Below, piece by piece: positions 46,293 to 54,980 of a DNA stretch of 64,000 nt; the stretch's first letter is position 1, and the number at the start of each line of letters is the position of its first letter. Both the position numbers and the translations under genes were made by a program. This DNA comes from Mesorhizobium australicum WSM2073. GTDB taxonomy: Bacteria > Pseudomonadota > Alphaproteobacteria > Rhizobiales > Rhizobiaceae. Below the pieces are notes generated by a model. That model saw nothing but the letters and a program-made list of their open reading frames with translations. It had not been told where the DNA came from and did not search any database. The stretch lies in the NCBI RefSeq assembly GCF_000230995.2, contig NC_019973.1, positions 5,346,001 through 5,410,000 on the forward strand, given 5' to 3'.

Positions 46293-47243
46293 CTATGTAC
46301 CAGTATCGAGCGGCGCATATTTCAGTTCGACTGCCGACGGCGCGTTCGTCGATGCAAGGAATTCCGTGACCTGGCCGTCGGTCGGCAGCGCCTCGCGCCC
46401 GCCCCGCCCCGTTATCGAAAGGGCCGCCGCCGCGGCCGCGAACGCGACCCGGCGTGGGGTGTCGGCCCCGCGCGTCAATGCCAGGGCATAGGCGCCATGA
46501 AAGCAGTCACCGGCGCCGGTCGAATCGACAACGGCAACCCGATGGGGAGGCAGGTGCCAGAGCCCTTTCTCGTCGCGTCCGCGATAATAGACGCCCCTGC
46601 CGCCATCCGTCAGAACCACGGCGGACCGCGACGGCAACCACAATGCATCGAGTATCTCGGCGGGCGAGCGGCACCCTGTGGCGATCCGCGCAAAGCCGAG
46701 GGGAAGAATGAGGTGGTCGCAGAGCGCGATCAGCTTCTCGGTGGCTGGGCCTCTGCTCCATTCGATATCGCCGAGGATCGCAAGGCCGAGATCGCGAGCC
46801 CGAACCACGACATCCAGCGACCGGATCGCGTAACTATCGACGATCAGGACTGTCGCGCGGCTGAGGACCTCGTCCGGAAAGTCCGGCGCGGTGCCCAGCA
46901 TCGCTTCGTCGTCATAGGCGATGAACCGCTCCCCATCCGAGCCGACGGTGATCCGCGAGCGCACCGGGCGTGCGTGCGGGTGGCGCGGCGCGAATGCAGT
47001 TTCAACACCGCTCGCAACGAGATCGCACAGCACGGCGTCGTCCGCGGCACTGCCCAGCCATCCGACGAACCCGGCGGTGCCGCCGAGCCGCGCGACGGCG
47101 GCAAGGGCCGTCGCGACATTTCCGCCGAAAGCCCGGGCGCTTTGCAGAACCTTCCCCTTGCCCGCCGACAACGGCTGATCGACATAGACGATGTCGTCGA
47201 TCGCAATAGCTCCGAAGCCGAGGATTGAAGGGACGGCGGGCAT
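46293..47243 (-). CDS. PfkB family carbohydrate kinase (DeoR cassette)
   Basis: This 316-residue ribokinase-fold kinase has the N-terminal GG motif RAFGGNVATALAAVARLGG and the C-terminal signature with catalytic Asp VVDSTGAGDCFHGAYALAL. The lid strand region LGFGAIAIDDIVYVD is normal. It overall recalls YihV-type (sulfofructose kinase-like) members, but the residues I associate with sulfonate recognition could not be placed, so I do not assign that substrate. With the class I aldolase encoded three bases upstream it likely makes a ketose bisphosphate or 1-phosphate for cleavage. Confidence 0.83.
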   Translation of the reverse strand: MPAVPSILGFGAIAIDDIVYVDQPLSAGKGKVLQSARAFGGNVATALAAVARLGGTAGFVGWLGSAADDAVLCDLVASGVETAFAPRHPHARPVRSRITVGSDGERFIAYDDEAMLGTAPDFPDEVLSRATVLIVDSYAIRSLDVVVRARDLGLAILGDIEWSRGPATEKLIALCDHLILPLGFARIATGCRSPAEILDALWLPSRSAVVLTDGGRGVYYRGRDEKGLWHLPPHRVAVVDSTGAGDCFHGAYALALTRGADTPRRVAFAAAAAALSITGRGGREALPTDGQVTEFLASTNAPSAVELKYAPLDTGT

Positions 47244-47246
47244 CGT

Positions 47247-48080
47247 TCAGGCACCCGCCCTTGCCAGGGCGTCTTGCGCCGAAAGGCCGTCATGGATGAC
47301 GCCCCGAAAGGCTATCGCTGCTTTCTCCGGATCGCCATGCCCCCAGAGATTGCGGCCCACCACGGCACCGCGCGCACCGGCACGGATGGCGTCCGCCGTC
47401 TGCTGGAGGGCGCCGAGCAGCGTATCGGTCTTCGGGCCACCCGCGATCACAACCGGCACCGGGCATGTCCGAACGGTCTCTCGGAACGATTCGAAATCTC
47501 CCGTGTAACCGATCTTGATCACGTCGACGCCAGACTCGTAGCCGATGCGCGCCGCATAGGCGATCTCGTCGGGGGTGAAGACGATTTTTGCCCCGTCGGT
47601 GAAATCGCGAGGATAGATATGCGCGACCACCGGCATGCCGTAGCGGGCCGCTGCATTCACCGAATCGGTCAGCCAGCGTATGTATTTGCCCTCGGTCGCG
47701 CCGCGTACCGGAATGGCCACGGCCAAGGCATCGGCGCCGGCGCGCACGGCATCCTCGGGCGTTGCGATCAGCTCACAGATGCGATCGTCCGGGGTGAAGC
47801 AGCCGGCCTGGATCACCAGGCAGGCCTTGCCCGCGTATTGCGGCCATAGATGGCGCGCTGTGCCAGGCTGGATGCTGACGTAGTCGGGTTTGCCCACCAT
47901 GACGCGGGCGAGCGCACCGGGCAGATCGGCAAGACCGCCTTTGCGCACGTCGCCATAGCCGACAAAGTGGTCGACCGCGCCGCCAAAAAGATTGCCCGAT
48001 GGATGCGAGAAGAGGCGCGCAAGGCGCACCTGGGTTCCGAGGCTCATGAGTGCAAAATTCTCCAATCGATTGATTTCCAA
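47247..48080 (-). CDS. Class I aldolase, DeoC/LacD/LsrF-like family (DeoR cassette)
   Basis: This 277-residue TIM-barrel aldolase has the Schiff-base Lys in DVIKIGYTGDFESF, the aldolase phosphate-site region VVIAGGPKTD and a second phosphate motif GARGAVVGRNLWGH. The N-terminal ALARV and FGGAVDHFVGYGD match the DhnA/LsrF type. Such enzymes cleave phosphorylated ketoses into dihydroxyacetone phosphate and an aldehyde. It is the first gene of the operon, directly downstream of the DeoR operator region. The exact phosphosugar is unknown. Confidence 0.8.
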   Translation of the reverse strand: MEINRLENFALMSLGTQVRLARLFSHPSGNLFGGAVDHFVGYGDVRKGGLADLPGALARVMVGKPDYVSIQPGTARHLWPQYAGKACLVIQAGCFTPDDRICELIATPEDAVRAGADALAVAIPVRGATEGKYIRWLTDSVNAAARYGMPVVAHIYPRDFTDGAKIVFTPDEIAYAARIGYESGVDVIKIGYTGDFESFRETVRTCPVPVVIAGGPKTDTLLGALQQTADAIRAGARGAVVGRNLWGHGDPEKAAIAFRGVIHDGLSAQDALARAGA

Positions 48081-48095
48081 ATCCTGGATCCAGTG

Positions 48096-48140
48096 TTTTC
48101 GAAAGAAAGGATAAATGCAATCTTTCGAAATCTTTCGAAT
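48096..48140. promoter_or_regulatory. Repeated TTTCGAA operator for the DeoR regulator
   Basis: The gap between the divergent aldolase and regulator genes holds TTTTCGAAAG at 48096-48105, TCTTTCGAAA at 48121-48130 and TCTTTCGAAT at 48131-48140, with a further ATTTTCG at 48147. The last two full copies are exactly 10 bases apart, one helical turn, as expected for a cooperative DeoR-type repressor. Confidence 0.7.
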
Positions 48141-48203
48141 TCGCGTATTTTCGGTAGCGTGAGCCGAGGCCAGGGCTTGGCATATGGAGGCAAGGACAAG
48201 GCA

Positions 48204-48965
48204 ATGTTGTCAGAGCAGAGACGCCAATCGATCCTGTGTGAGGTGCAACGCAGCGGACAGGTTCGCATCAAGGACCTGTCAGACGATTTTGGCGTGTCGG
48301 AGGTCACGGTCCGCTCCGACCTCGAGATACTGGACCGCAAGGGACTGCTGACCAAGACCCGTGGAGGGGCGGTGACCCGGACCACGGATTCGACCACGGC
48401 CGCGTTCGCCCGCCGGATGCAAACCAACCTCGATGCGAAGAAACGCATCGCCCGGGCAGCGGTAGAGCTGTTCGAGGACAACCAGTCGGTCATCTTCGAC
48501 GGCGGCTCGACATTGATGCAGGTTGCCATGCAGCTACCGCCGCTCAACAATGTCGTGGTCGCGGCCACGGCGATGAATATCGTGCAGCATCTGATGCATC
48601 GGCCCGGGCTCGACGTTCACATGATCGGTGGCCGGGTCTATCCAGACACGGTGAGCACGCTGATTACCGATGCCGACACGGCTCTCGGCGGCTTGGTAGC
48701 GCATCAGGTCTTTGTCGGAGCGCATGCGATCGACTCGTCACTGGATGTGGTCGACGTGAACGAAGACATGGCGCGAACGAAGCGAATCCTCGTGCGCATG
48801 GCCCGGCGCGTTGTCCTCCTGGCGGATTCGAGCAAATGGGGCGTCAGCGGGACCTCCAAGGCCTTTTCGCTGTCGGGCGTCGATGTGGTGATCACCGACG
48901 ATGGCCTGCCCGGTCCAATACGCAGCCAGCTTGATAGGATCGGGGCCATGGTGATCTATGCCTGA
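48204..48965 (+). CDS. DeoR/GlpR family transcriptional regulator
   Basis: This 253-residue repressor has a DeoR-type helix-turn-helix (VRIKDLSDDFGVSEVTVRSD, residues about 20-39, then LEILDRKGLLTKTRGGAV) and a sugar-phosphate sensor domain with VIFDGGSTLMQVA, VVVAATAMNIVQHL and VLLADSSKWG. The chosen ATG 48204 gives the classic MLSEQRRQSIL start with GGAGG upstream. It is divergent from the seven-gene cassette operon and almost certainly controls it through the repeated TTTCGAA sites. Confidence 0.9.
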   Translation: MLSEQRRQSILCEVQRSGQVRIKDLSDDFGVSEVTVRSDLEILDRKGLLTKTRGGAVTRTTDSTTAAFARRMQTNLDAKKRIARAAVELFEDNQSVIFDGGSTLMQVAMQLPPLNNVVVAATAMNIVQHLMHRPGLDVHMIGGRVYPDTVSTLITDADTALGGLVAHQVFVGAHAIDSSLDVVDVNEDMARTKRILVRMARRVVLLADSSKWGVSGTSKAFSLSGVDVVITDDGLPGPIRSQLDRIGAMVIYA

Positions 48966-49059
48966 ACCCGTCGCGATTCCTGGCCGCCCTCGAAATATCC
49001 GAGGCCGAATGACCCGCGGGCTTCGGCGCCCGCGATCGGCCGGTTTTCATGTCCGTCAT
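48966..49059 (-). pseudogene. Possible truncated 5' end of a lost gene
   Basis: A strong ribosome site GGGAGGAGAA (49070-49061, minus strand) precedes ATG 49059 and MTDMKTGRSRAPKPAGHSAS. The frame then runs into the 3' end of the divergent-side deoR gene without recognisable homology. With the permease remnant at the other edge of the cassette, this looks like the start of the operon that the cassette interrupted. The product is not identifiable, and a chance site cannot be excluded. Confidence 0.35.
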
Positions 49060-49227
49060 TTTCTCCTCCCAGGGCCAGCAGCCTCCCGACACCGCACCAG
49101 CATTTCCGCATGTTCTATAAAAATTTTACGCGCGTCAATATTTAAAACGTTGTATAGCCATTTCGAGCCCGATCCGGCACCGTCGCGACGATCGGGCAGA
49201 CGTGATCGCATTGGGAGGTACGACAGA

Positions 49228-50376
49228 ATGCAGGCAAACTCACAAGCCAAACTCGGCATCGGTGTCATCGGATGCGGCAACATCTCGATGACGTACCTGC
49301 GCAATGCCGCGCTTTTCGGCGGCATCGAATTGCGCGCCTGCGCCGATATTTCAGCCGAGATGGCGGCGCTGCGAGCCAAGGAATACGGTATCCGGCCCCT
49401 TGACGTCGATGCGCTGCTGGCCGATCCCGAGATCGACCTCGTCCTCAACCTGACCATTCCGGCGGCGCATTTCGATATTTCATTCTCCGCCCTTTCGGCG
49501 GGAAAGCATGTCTTCACTGAAAAACCGCTCGCAACCTCGGCCGGCGACGGCCGCCGCCTGGTGGCGGAGGCGGCCAAACGCGGCCTGCTGCTCGGCTCGG
49601 CTCCGGACACTTTCCTTGGCGCAGCCGGACGCAAAGCGCGCCGCCTGATGGACGAGGGCGCCATCGGCCGCCCTGTCACCGGCACCGCCTTCATGATGGG
49701 GCGCGGCATGGAGCGCTGGCACCCCAACCCGCAATTCTATTATCAGCCGGGCGGCGGCCCGGTGTTCGACATGGGTCCCTATTATCTGACCATGCTGGTC
49801 AATCTGCTCGGCCCGGTCGCACGCGTCATGGCGATGGTGACACGCGGCCAAGAGGAACGCCTGATCACGGCCGAAGGGCCGTTCAAGAACACCAAGTTCA
49901 AGGTCGGCACGCCGACCAGTGTGCTGTCGCTGCTCGAATTCCGCTCCGGCGCGACCGTCACTTTCGGCGCGTCATGGGATGTCTTCAGGCATTCCAATCA
50001 TCCGATCGAACTGCACGGCACGGAAGGCTCGCTGCGGCTGCCCGACCCGGATACGTTCGGCGGCACGGTGTCGCTGTCGGAACGCGGCGCCGACTGGAAG
50101 GATTTCGCCAGCGAAGGCGAACTCTACGGCGCCTGCAACTGGCCTTACGCGGCGCCCGACCGCGCCAACTACCGCATGCTCGGCGTCGCCGACCTGGTGC
50201 GTTCGCTGCAGACAGGCGCGACGCCCCGCGCTTCCGGCAATCTGGCGCTGCATGTGCTGGAGATCATGGAAGCGATCCTGCATTCGGGCGAGACGAAAAG
50301 TCCGGTCGCCATAGCAGGTGACGTCGTCCAGCCGGCCCTGCTTGGCGAAGACGAGGCGCGCGGCCTGCTCGCCTAA
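49228..50376 (+). CDS. Gfo/Idh/MocA family oxidoreductase
   Basis: This 382-residue NAD(P)-dependent oxidoreductase has the Rossmann motif IGVIGCGNISMTYLRNAAL, family signature HVFTEKPLATSAGDGRRLV, and the C-terminal domain with GGGPVFDMGPYYLTMLVNLL, where Asp and Tyr/His serve catalysis in relatives. ATG 49228 follows a GGGAGG site. The 5' flank (49060-49227) is AT-rich with CGTCAATATT and AAAACGTTG elements. It is followed by an esterase gene and a convergent LacI regulator. Substrate unknown; likely a glycoside or cyclitol. Confidence 0.86.
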   Translation: MQANSQAKLGIGVIGCGNISMTYLRNAALFGGIELRACADISAEMAALRAKEYGIRPLDVDALLADPEIDLVLNLTIPAAHFDISFSALSAGKHVFTEKPLATSAGDGRRLVAEAAKRGLLLGSAPDTFLGAAGRKARRLMDEGAIGRPVTGTAFMMGRGMERWHPNPQFYYQPGGGPVFDMGPYYLTMLVNLLGPVARVMAMVTRGQEERLITAEGPFKNTKFKVGTPTSVLSLLEFRSGATVTFGASWDVFRHSNHPIELHGTEGSLRLPDPDTFGGTVSLSERGADWKDFASEGELYGACNWPYAAPDRANYRMLGVADLVRSLQTGATPRASGNLALHVLEIMEAILHSGETKSPVAIAGDVVQPALLGEDEARGLLA

Positions 50377-50392
50377 GCGTTCCTTGTTTCAC

Positions 50393-50436
50393 GCAATTCC
50401 GGACGGAAAACCGCTGCACACTTTTCCTGGAATTGC
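50393..50436. repeat. Common rhizobial intergenic palindrome
   Basis: GCAATTCC at 50393-50400 and GGAATTGC at 50429-50436 form perfect 8-bp arms around a pseudo-symmetrical core GGACGGAAAACCG...CACTTTTCC. As I recall, very similar 45-base elements are scattered between genes of Rhizobium, Agrobacterium and Mesorhizobium. Confidence 0.7.
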
Positions 50437-50446
50437 TTTGACGGAG

Positions 50447-51406
50447 ATGACGATGACGCTCGACCCAGATGCGCTGCGTGCCCTGGAAATCGGCCGTGCC
50501 GCCGGCGGCGAACCCTTCGAGAATGACAGCGTCGCGGCGGCGCGGGCCACGTACAACGCTTCGTTCCCGACGCTGCAGGGCGAGCACGAGCCGGTCGCGG
50601 CAACCGAGCAGCAGCAGATCGACGGGCCGAACGGCCCGGTGACGATCCGCATCCATCGCGGTATCGGCGCGCCGCGGACGGGGGCGCGCGCCGTGCTCTA
50701 TCTGCATGGTGGCGGCTGGGTGATCGGCAATCTCTCCTCGCATGACGATATCTGCCGCTGGCTGGCCAATCTCGGCAACGCCGTCGTCGTCTGTCCCGAT
50801 TACCGGCTGGCGCCGGAGCACAAGTTTCCCGCCGGGCTCGAGGATTGCGCGGCAGCGCTGCGCTTCATGGCCGCTGGAGAACTCGGCATCGACCCTACCC
50901 GTATTGCCGTCGCTGGCGACAGTGCCGGCGGCAACCTTGCCGCCGTGCTGGCATTGCTCGCCCGCGACAGGCTGGCGCCGCCGCTCGCCGCCCAGATCCT
51001 GATCTATCCCAACACCGATGCCCGCCAGACGGCGGACAGCTACCGGCGTTTCGGCGAAGGCTTCGGACTCACCGCCGCCACCATGGCCTGGTTCCGCGAC
51101 CACTATGTGCGAACGCCCGATGATATCGCGGACTGGCGCGTATCGCCGCTGCTGGCCTCCAGCCTCGCCGGCGCACCGTCGGCCTTCGTCGTGATCGCCG
51201 GCCACGACATCCTTGCCGACGAAGGCACGGCCTATGCCGAGCGCCTGCGCGCCGACGGAGTGCCGCTGGCGTTGCGACACTGGCCGGGTCAGATCCACGG
51301 CTTCGTCTCGATGGGCCGCCACATCCTGGCCGCGCGGCAAACGGTAAGCGAGGCGGCGGCCTGGCTCCGCCTACAGACGCCGGAGCCGATCACTCAGGCC
51401 GACTGA
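50447..51406 (+). CDS. Alpha/beta hydrolase, hormone-sensitive lipase type esterase
   Basis: This 319-residue esterase has the HSL-family oxyanion motif LYLHGGGWVIGNL, the nucleophile elbow VAGDSAGGNLAAVLA (Gly-Asp-Ser-Ala-Gly), the catalytic Asp region VIAGHDILADEG and His in QIHGFVSMGR. The typical DYRLAPEHKFPAGLED segment is intact. There is no signal peptide. ATG 50447 and ATG 50453 are both possible; the GGAG site favours the second. It may remove acyl groups from a sugar or xenobiotic. The gene's 3' end overlaps that of the convergent lacI-type gene by 13 bases. Confidence 0.87.
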   Translation: MTMTLDPDALRALEIGRAAGGEPFENDSVAAARATYNASFPTLQGEHEPVAATEQQQIDGPNGPVTIRIHRGIGAPRTGARAVLYLHGGGWVIGNLSSHDDICRWLANLGNAVVVCPDYRLAPEHKFPAGLEDCAAALRFMAAGELGIDPTRIAVAGDSAGGNLAAVLALLARDRLAPPLAAQILIYPNTDARQTADSYRRFGEGFGLTAATMAWFRDHYVRTPDDIADWRVSPLLASSLAGAPSAFVVIAGHDILADEGTAYAERLRADGVPLALRHWPGQIHGFVSMGRHILAARQTVSEAAAWLRLQTPEPITQAD

Positions 51407-52428
51407 CGCATCACCAGGGTGGCGCCAAGCTTGACGTTGCGCGCCAGATCATGGCCGGACGGATCGGCCTCGTCCAGCAACGCCAGCAGGATCTCGACGC
51501 TGCGGCCGGCCATGGCGGCGAAGTCCTGTGCCATGGTGGTCAGCGCGGGACAGGTGTAGCGGCTCAACGGATGATCATCGTGGGCGGCGACGCGAAAATC
51601 GCAATCGGCGCGGCGGCCGATCTTCAGCCCGCGCGAAAAGGCGGCCGCCATCACACCGAAGGCGAGACGGTCATTGGCGCAGAGCAGCGTGCGGGCCGGC
51701 AGGCCGCCTTTCTCCAGCGTCCTGTCCATCCATTCGTGGCCGATGCGCTCGAAGTCCCAGCTATAGTCGCCCGCCGCCTTGAGAACGGTGGGCTCCAGGC
51801 CCGCGGCCTGCATCGCGTCGATATAGCTCTGCAGGCGTTCGCCCGAATTGTGGTTGACGTGCGGGATGTCGACATAGACAGGCGGTTCGCCGGACCGGCA
51901 GAGATAATCGACGATGGTCGAGGTGCTCTGGTGGTTGTCATTCCCGACGAATGGCGTGTCGCCTTCGATATAGGTGTCGAAATAGACGATCGGGATGTCC
52001 TCGCTCATCCGTTCGAAGACGCCGGGTTCGGAGACCAAGCCCAAGGGCGCGACGATAGCACCCGCGACCTTCAGCGACATCAGCGTCCTGACCGATTCCG
52101 CCTCCAGTTTCGGCGAACCGTGCGAGGAGATGACGATCGGCCAAAACCCTTCGTCGCGACAGCGCCGTTCGATGCGGCTGACCATCTCGGCGTAGAACGG
52201 ATCGGTGATCGCCGGTACGACGATGCCGACATTGCGGGTGCGCTTGCGGTTGAGGTTGCGGGCAAAAACATTCGGCTGATAGTCGGACGAACTAAGCGCC
52301 GCCTCGATGCGCGCCCGGGTCGCCGGCTTCACGCTGGCCGGATCGTCGAAATACTTCGACAGGGTCGGCCGCGAAACGCCGGACGCCCTGGCGAAATCAT
52401 CCATCGTCCGGTGGGTCTTTTCCGCCAT
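51394..52428 (-). CDS. LacI family transcriptional regulator
   Basis: This 344-residue repressor has a LacI helix-turn-helix and hinge (TMDDFARASGVSRPTLSKYF, residues 8-27, then YQPNVFARNLNRKRT) and a periplasmic-binding-protein-like core (VGIVVPAITDPFYAEM; LCANDRLAFGVMAAA). The HTH contains FDDP where many LacI members have LNG or LSG. It is divergent from the tagatose-type kinase gene and convergent with the esterase gene, so it may control both units. An inverted repeat at 52577-52596 is a candidate site. Confidence 0.88.
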   Translation of the reverse strand: MAEKTHRTMDDFARASGVSRPTLSKYFDDPASVKPATRARIEAALSSSDYQPNVFARNLNRKRTRNVGIVVPAITDPFYAEMVSRIERRCRDEGFWPIVISSHGSPKLEAESVRTLMSLKVAGAIVAPLGLVSEPGVFERMSEDIPIVYFDTYIEGDTPFVGNDNHQSTSTIVDYLCRSGEPPVYVDIPHVNHNSGERLQSYIDAMQAAGLEPTVLKAAGDYSWDFERIGHEWMDRTLEKGGLPARTLLCANDRLAFGVMAAAFSRGLKIGRRADCDFRVAAHDDHPLSRYTCPALTTMAQDFAAMAGRSVEILLALLDEADPSGHDLARNVKLGATLVMRQSA

Positions 52429-52576
52429 CTATATTTCAGGCCCCTTATCCTCGATGCCAGCCTTAACGCTCTGGCGAGAATCAGTCTTGCGATCGTCGCG
52501 GTGAGGCAGCATTGCTTGAGCCAACTTATTCAGTCAAATTTCCACGGTTTCCAGTACAACGCAGAAGCATTGCGCA

Positions 52577-52596
52577 CGTCAAATTATTTATTGACG
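52577..52596. promoter_or_regulatory. Inverted repeat upstream of the tagatose-type kinase gene
   Basis: CGTCAA-N8-TTGACG with an AT-rich centre lies in the 258-base gap between the divergent lacI-type and kinase genes. Its right arm could also serve as a -35 box. A related half CGTCAATATT occurs at about 49134-49143 before the Gfo/Idh gene. Confidence 0.4.
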
Positions 52597-52686
52597 CTCC
52601 GAAAACGACAACTTAGGTTTTGAACATGCACGGATAAAGGAATTTCTGGCCAAGCGGAGGCCGTCCGTCCGGCAGATGGTGAGGAC

Positions 52687-53640
52687 ATGAAGAAACTGGT
52701 TTGTGCCGGCGAGATCCTGGTCGAGATCATGGCCGAGCGGATCGGCCAGAGTTTTCGCGCTCCCGGCCCGCTGGTCGGTCCGTTTCCCTCGGGCGCTCCC
52801 GCCATCTTCGTCGATCAGGCGGCGCGGCTCGGCCAGCCGGCGGGGCTGATCGCGGCAGTGGGCGACGACGATTTCGGCCATTTGAACATCGAGCGCCTGC
52901 GTGCCGACGGCGCCGACATCTCGGCCATCACCGTCCATCAGGGTGCCGCGACCGGAACCGCCTTCGTCACCTATGAGAGCGATGGCAGCCGGCACTTCGT
53001 CTACAACATCAAGCAGAGTGCCGCCGGCCTGATCGAGATGGGCGCGGAAGCGCGCGCGCTGCTGGCCGGCGCCGACCATTTTCACGTCATGGGGACATCG
53101 CTGTTCTCGCCCGAGGTGATCGAAATTGCCCGCAACGGGATCGAAGCCGTCAAGATGCGCGGCGGCACGGTCTCTTTCGACCCCAACATCCGCAAGGAGA
53201 TGCTCGATCTACCGGGCATGCGCGACGCCTTGCTCTTCGTGTTGTCAAAGGCCGACGTGTTCCTGCCGAGCGGGCCGGAACTCTTCACCTTCGCTGAGGC
53301 AAACGACGAGGAAAGCGCGGTACGCGAAATGCTGGACCGCGGCATCTCCACTATCGTCGTCAAGAAGGGCGCGCAGGGCGCCGTCCACTACGACCAGTCG
53401 GGGCGCACAGCCTCACCCGGCTTCGTCGTCGAGGAAATCGATCCGACCGGCGCCGGAGACTGCTTTACCGCGGCCTTTGTCTCCTTCTGGCTGCGTGGAG
53501 AGGCACCGGAAAGGGCGCTGCGAATAGCCAATGGCTGCGGCGCGCTGGCGGTGACGAAGAAGGGACCAATGGAAGGCATCGCCTCGCTCGCCGCCGTCGA
53601 GGCGTTCATCGAGACCGCCCGGACCGGAGCACCGGCATGA
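52687..53640 (+). CDS. PfkB family kinase, tagatose kinase-like
   Basis: This 317-residue ribokinase-fold kinase begins KKLVCAGEILVEIMAERIGQ and has GAPAIFVDQAARLGQPAGLI as substrate strand, and the signature with catalytic Asp EIDPTGAGDCFTAAFVSF. A kinase of this type in Agrobacterium phosphorylates D-tagatose to tagatose-6-phosphate during altritol/galactitol use, as I recall, and is paired with a GatZ/KbaZ-like gene as here. It overlaps that next gene by four bases (ATGA). 2-Keto-3-deoxygluconate is a less likely substrate. Confidence 0.8.
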   Translation: MKKLVCAGEILVEIMAERIGQSFRAPGPLVGPFPSGAPAIFVDQAARLGQPAGLIAAVGDDDFGHLNIERLRADGADISAITVHQGAATGTAFVTYESDGSRHFVYNIKQSAAGLIEMGAEARALLAGADHFHVMGTSLFSPEVIEIARNGIEAVKMRGGTVSFDPNIRKEMLDLPGMRDALLFVLSKADVFLPSGPELFTFAEANDEESAVREMLDRGISTIVVKKGAQGAVHYDQSGRTASPGFVVEEIDPTGAGDCFTAAFVSFWLRGEAPERALRIANGCGALAVTKKGPMEGIASLAAVEAFIETARTGAPA

Positions 53641-54920
53641 GCCAGGCGACCGATCGACTGGCTAGCATCGCCACGCGCCGTGCGGCCGGCGAACGCTGTG
53701 GCATCGCCTCGATCTGCTCGGCCCATCCGCTGGTCGTCGAAGCGGCGCTGCGCCACGGCAAGGCGCGCGGCGCCGATGTGCTGATCGAGGCCACCTGCAA
53801 CCAGGTCAACCACGAGGGCGGCTATACCGGCATGACACCGCGCGATTTCCGCCGCTTCGTCGAGACGATCGCCGGCAAGGCCGGCTTTCCCCTGGACAGG
53901 CTGGTGCTCGGCGGCGACCATCTGGGCCCCAATCCTTGGAAGCACCTGCCGGCGCCCGAGGCGATGGAAAAAGCCGCACGCATGGTGGATGCCTATGCCG
54001 AGGCCGGCTTCACCAAGATCCACCTGGACGCCAGCATGGGCTGCGCCGGCGAAGGCGCGGCACCGCCCGACGCCACCATCGCCGCGCGCGCCGCCGAACT
54101 GGCCGAGGTGGCGGAGGCCGCGGTTGAACGAACAGGCGGCACCACGCCTGTCTATGTCATCGGCACGGAAGTGCCGGTGCCGGGCGGCGCACAGGAGGCC
54201 ATGGACCATCTGGCGGTGACGACACCGGAGGCCGCGGGCGAGACGGTTCGCATCCACCGCGATGCGTTCAGCCGGCGCGGCCTCGACCAGGCTTTCTCGC
54301 GGGCGATCGGCGTCGTCGTGCAGCCGGGCGTCGAATTCGGCAATGCCGAGGTCATCGCCTACCGGCCGGAACGCGCCCGGGCGCTTGCCAGCACGCTGCG
54401 AGACCTGCCGCAATTCGTCTTCGAGGCCCACTCGACCGACTACCAGCCCACTGCGGCGTTGAGCGCGCTGGTCGACGACGGTTTTGCCATACTCAAGGTC
54501 GGGCCCTGGCTGACCTTCGCGCTGCGCGAAGCCCTCTATGGTCTGAGCCATATCGCCGACATTCTGGTTCCCGACCCATCGCGGGAAAGCCTGCCGGCGG
54601 CCATGGAGCGCGTCATGCTGGCGGCGCCCGGCAATTGGAAGAATTACTATCACGGCTCTGAGGCCGAGCAGCGGATCGAGCGGCATTTTTCCTACAGCGA
54701 TCGTATCCGCTACTACTGGCCTGCGCCGGCGGCGCGGCAGGCCGTGAACGCGCTGATGCAGGCGCTGGGCGAGCGCGACATCCCCTCACCCCTGATCAGC
54801 CAGTATCTCGGCCGCCTCGACAGCGCGGTAGCGAGCGGATCCGTCGCGCCAAAGGCCAGGGAACTCCTCATCGCAGGCGTGACGGACGTTCTCGACATCT
54901 ATGCCAGCGCAACCGGCTGA
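53637..54920 (+). CDS. GatZ/KbaZ-like protein, probable tagatose-6-phosphate 4-epimerase
   Basis: This 427-residue TIM-barrel protein of the GatZ/KbaZ family has GIASICSAHPLVVEAAL, the DVLIEATCNQVNHEGGYTGM segment, LGGDHLGPNPWKHLP, THP-like FEAHSTDYQP and WLTFALREAL. In enterobacteria GatZ/KbaZ is a non-catalytic aid to the class II aldolase GatY/KbaY. No gatY/kbaY-like gene is present here. In Agrobacterium a relative paired with tagatose kinase was reported to epimerise tagatose-6-phosphate to fructose-6-phosphate, which would complete a two-gene pathway. That role is my preferred reading, by analogy. Confidence 0.82.
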   Translation: MSQATDRLASIATRRAAGERCGIASICSAHPLVVEAALRHGKARGADVLIEATCNQVNHEGGYTGMTPRDFRRFVETIAGKAGFPLDRLVLGGDHLGPNPWKHLPAPEAMEKAARMVDAYAEAGFTKIHLDASMGCAGEGAAPPDATIAARAAELAEVAEAAVERTGGTTPVYVIGTEVPVPGGAQEAMDHLAVTTPEAAGETVRIHRDAFSRRGLDQAFSRAIGVVVQPGVEFGNAEVIAYRPERARALASTLRDLPQFVFEAHSTDYQPTAALSALVDDGFAILKVGPWLTFALREALYGLSHIADILVPDPSRESLPAAMERVMLAAPGNWKNYYHGSEAEQRIERHFSYSDRIRYYWPAPAARQAVNALMQALGERDIPSPLISQYLGRLDSAVASGSVAPKARELLIAGVTDVLDIYASATG

Positions 54921-54980
54921 TCCCGACTTTCATGGCTGTGGCACTAGGGCGCACGTGATGCGGCGCAACGCCAGATCGCG

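Noticed and set aside
46293..48080. Assignment of the PfkB kinase and aldolase as a sulfoquinovose (sulfo-EMP) module
   Set aside because: No sulfoquinovosidase, isomerase or sulfolactaldehyde reductase is in the cassette, and I could not place the sulfonate-recognition residues in the kinase.
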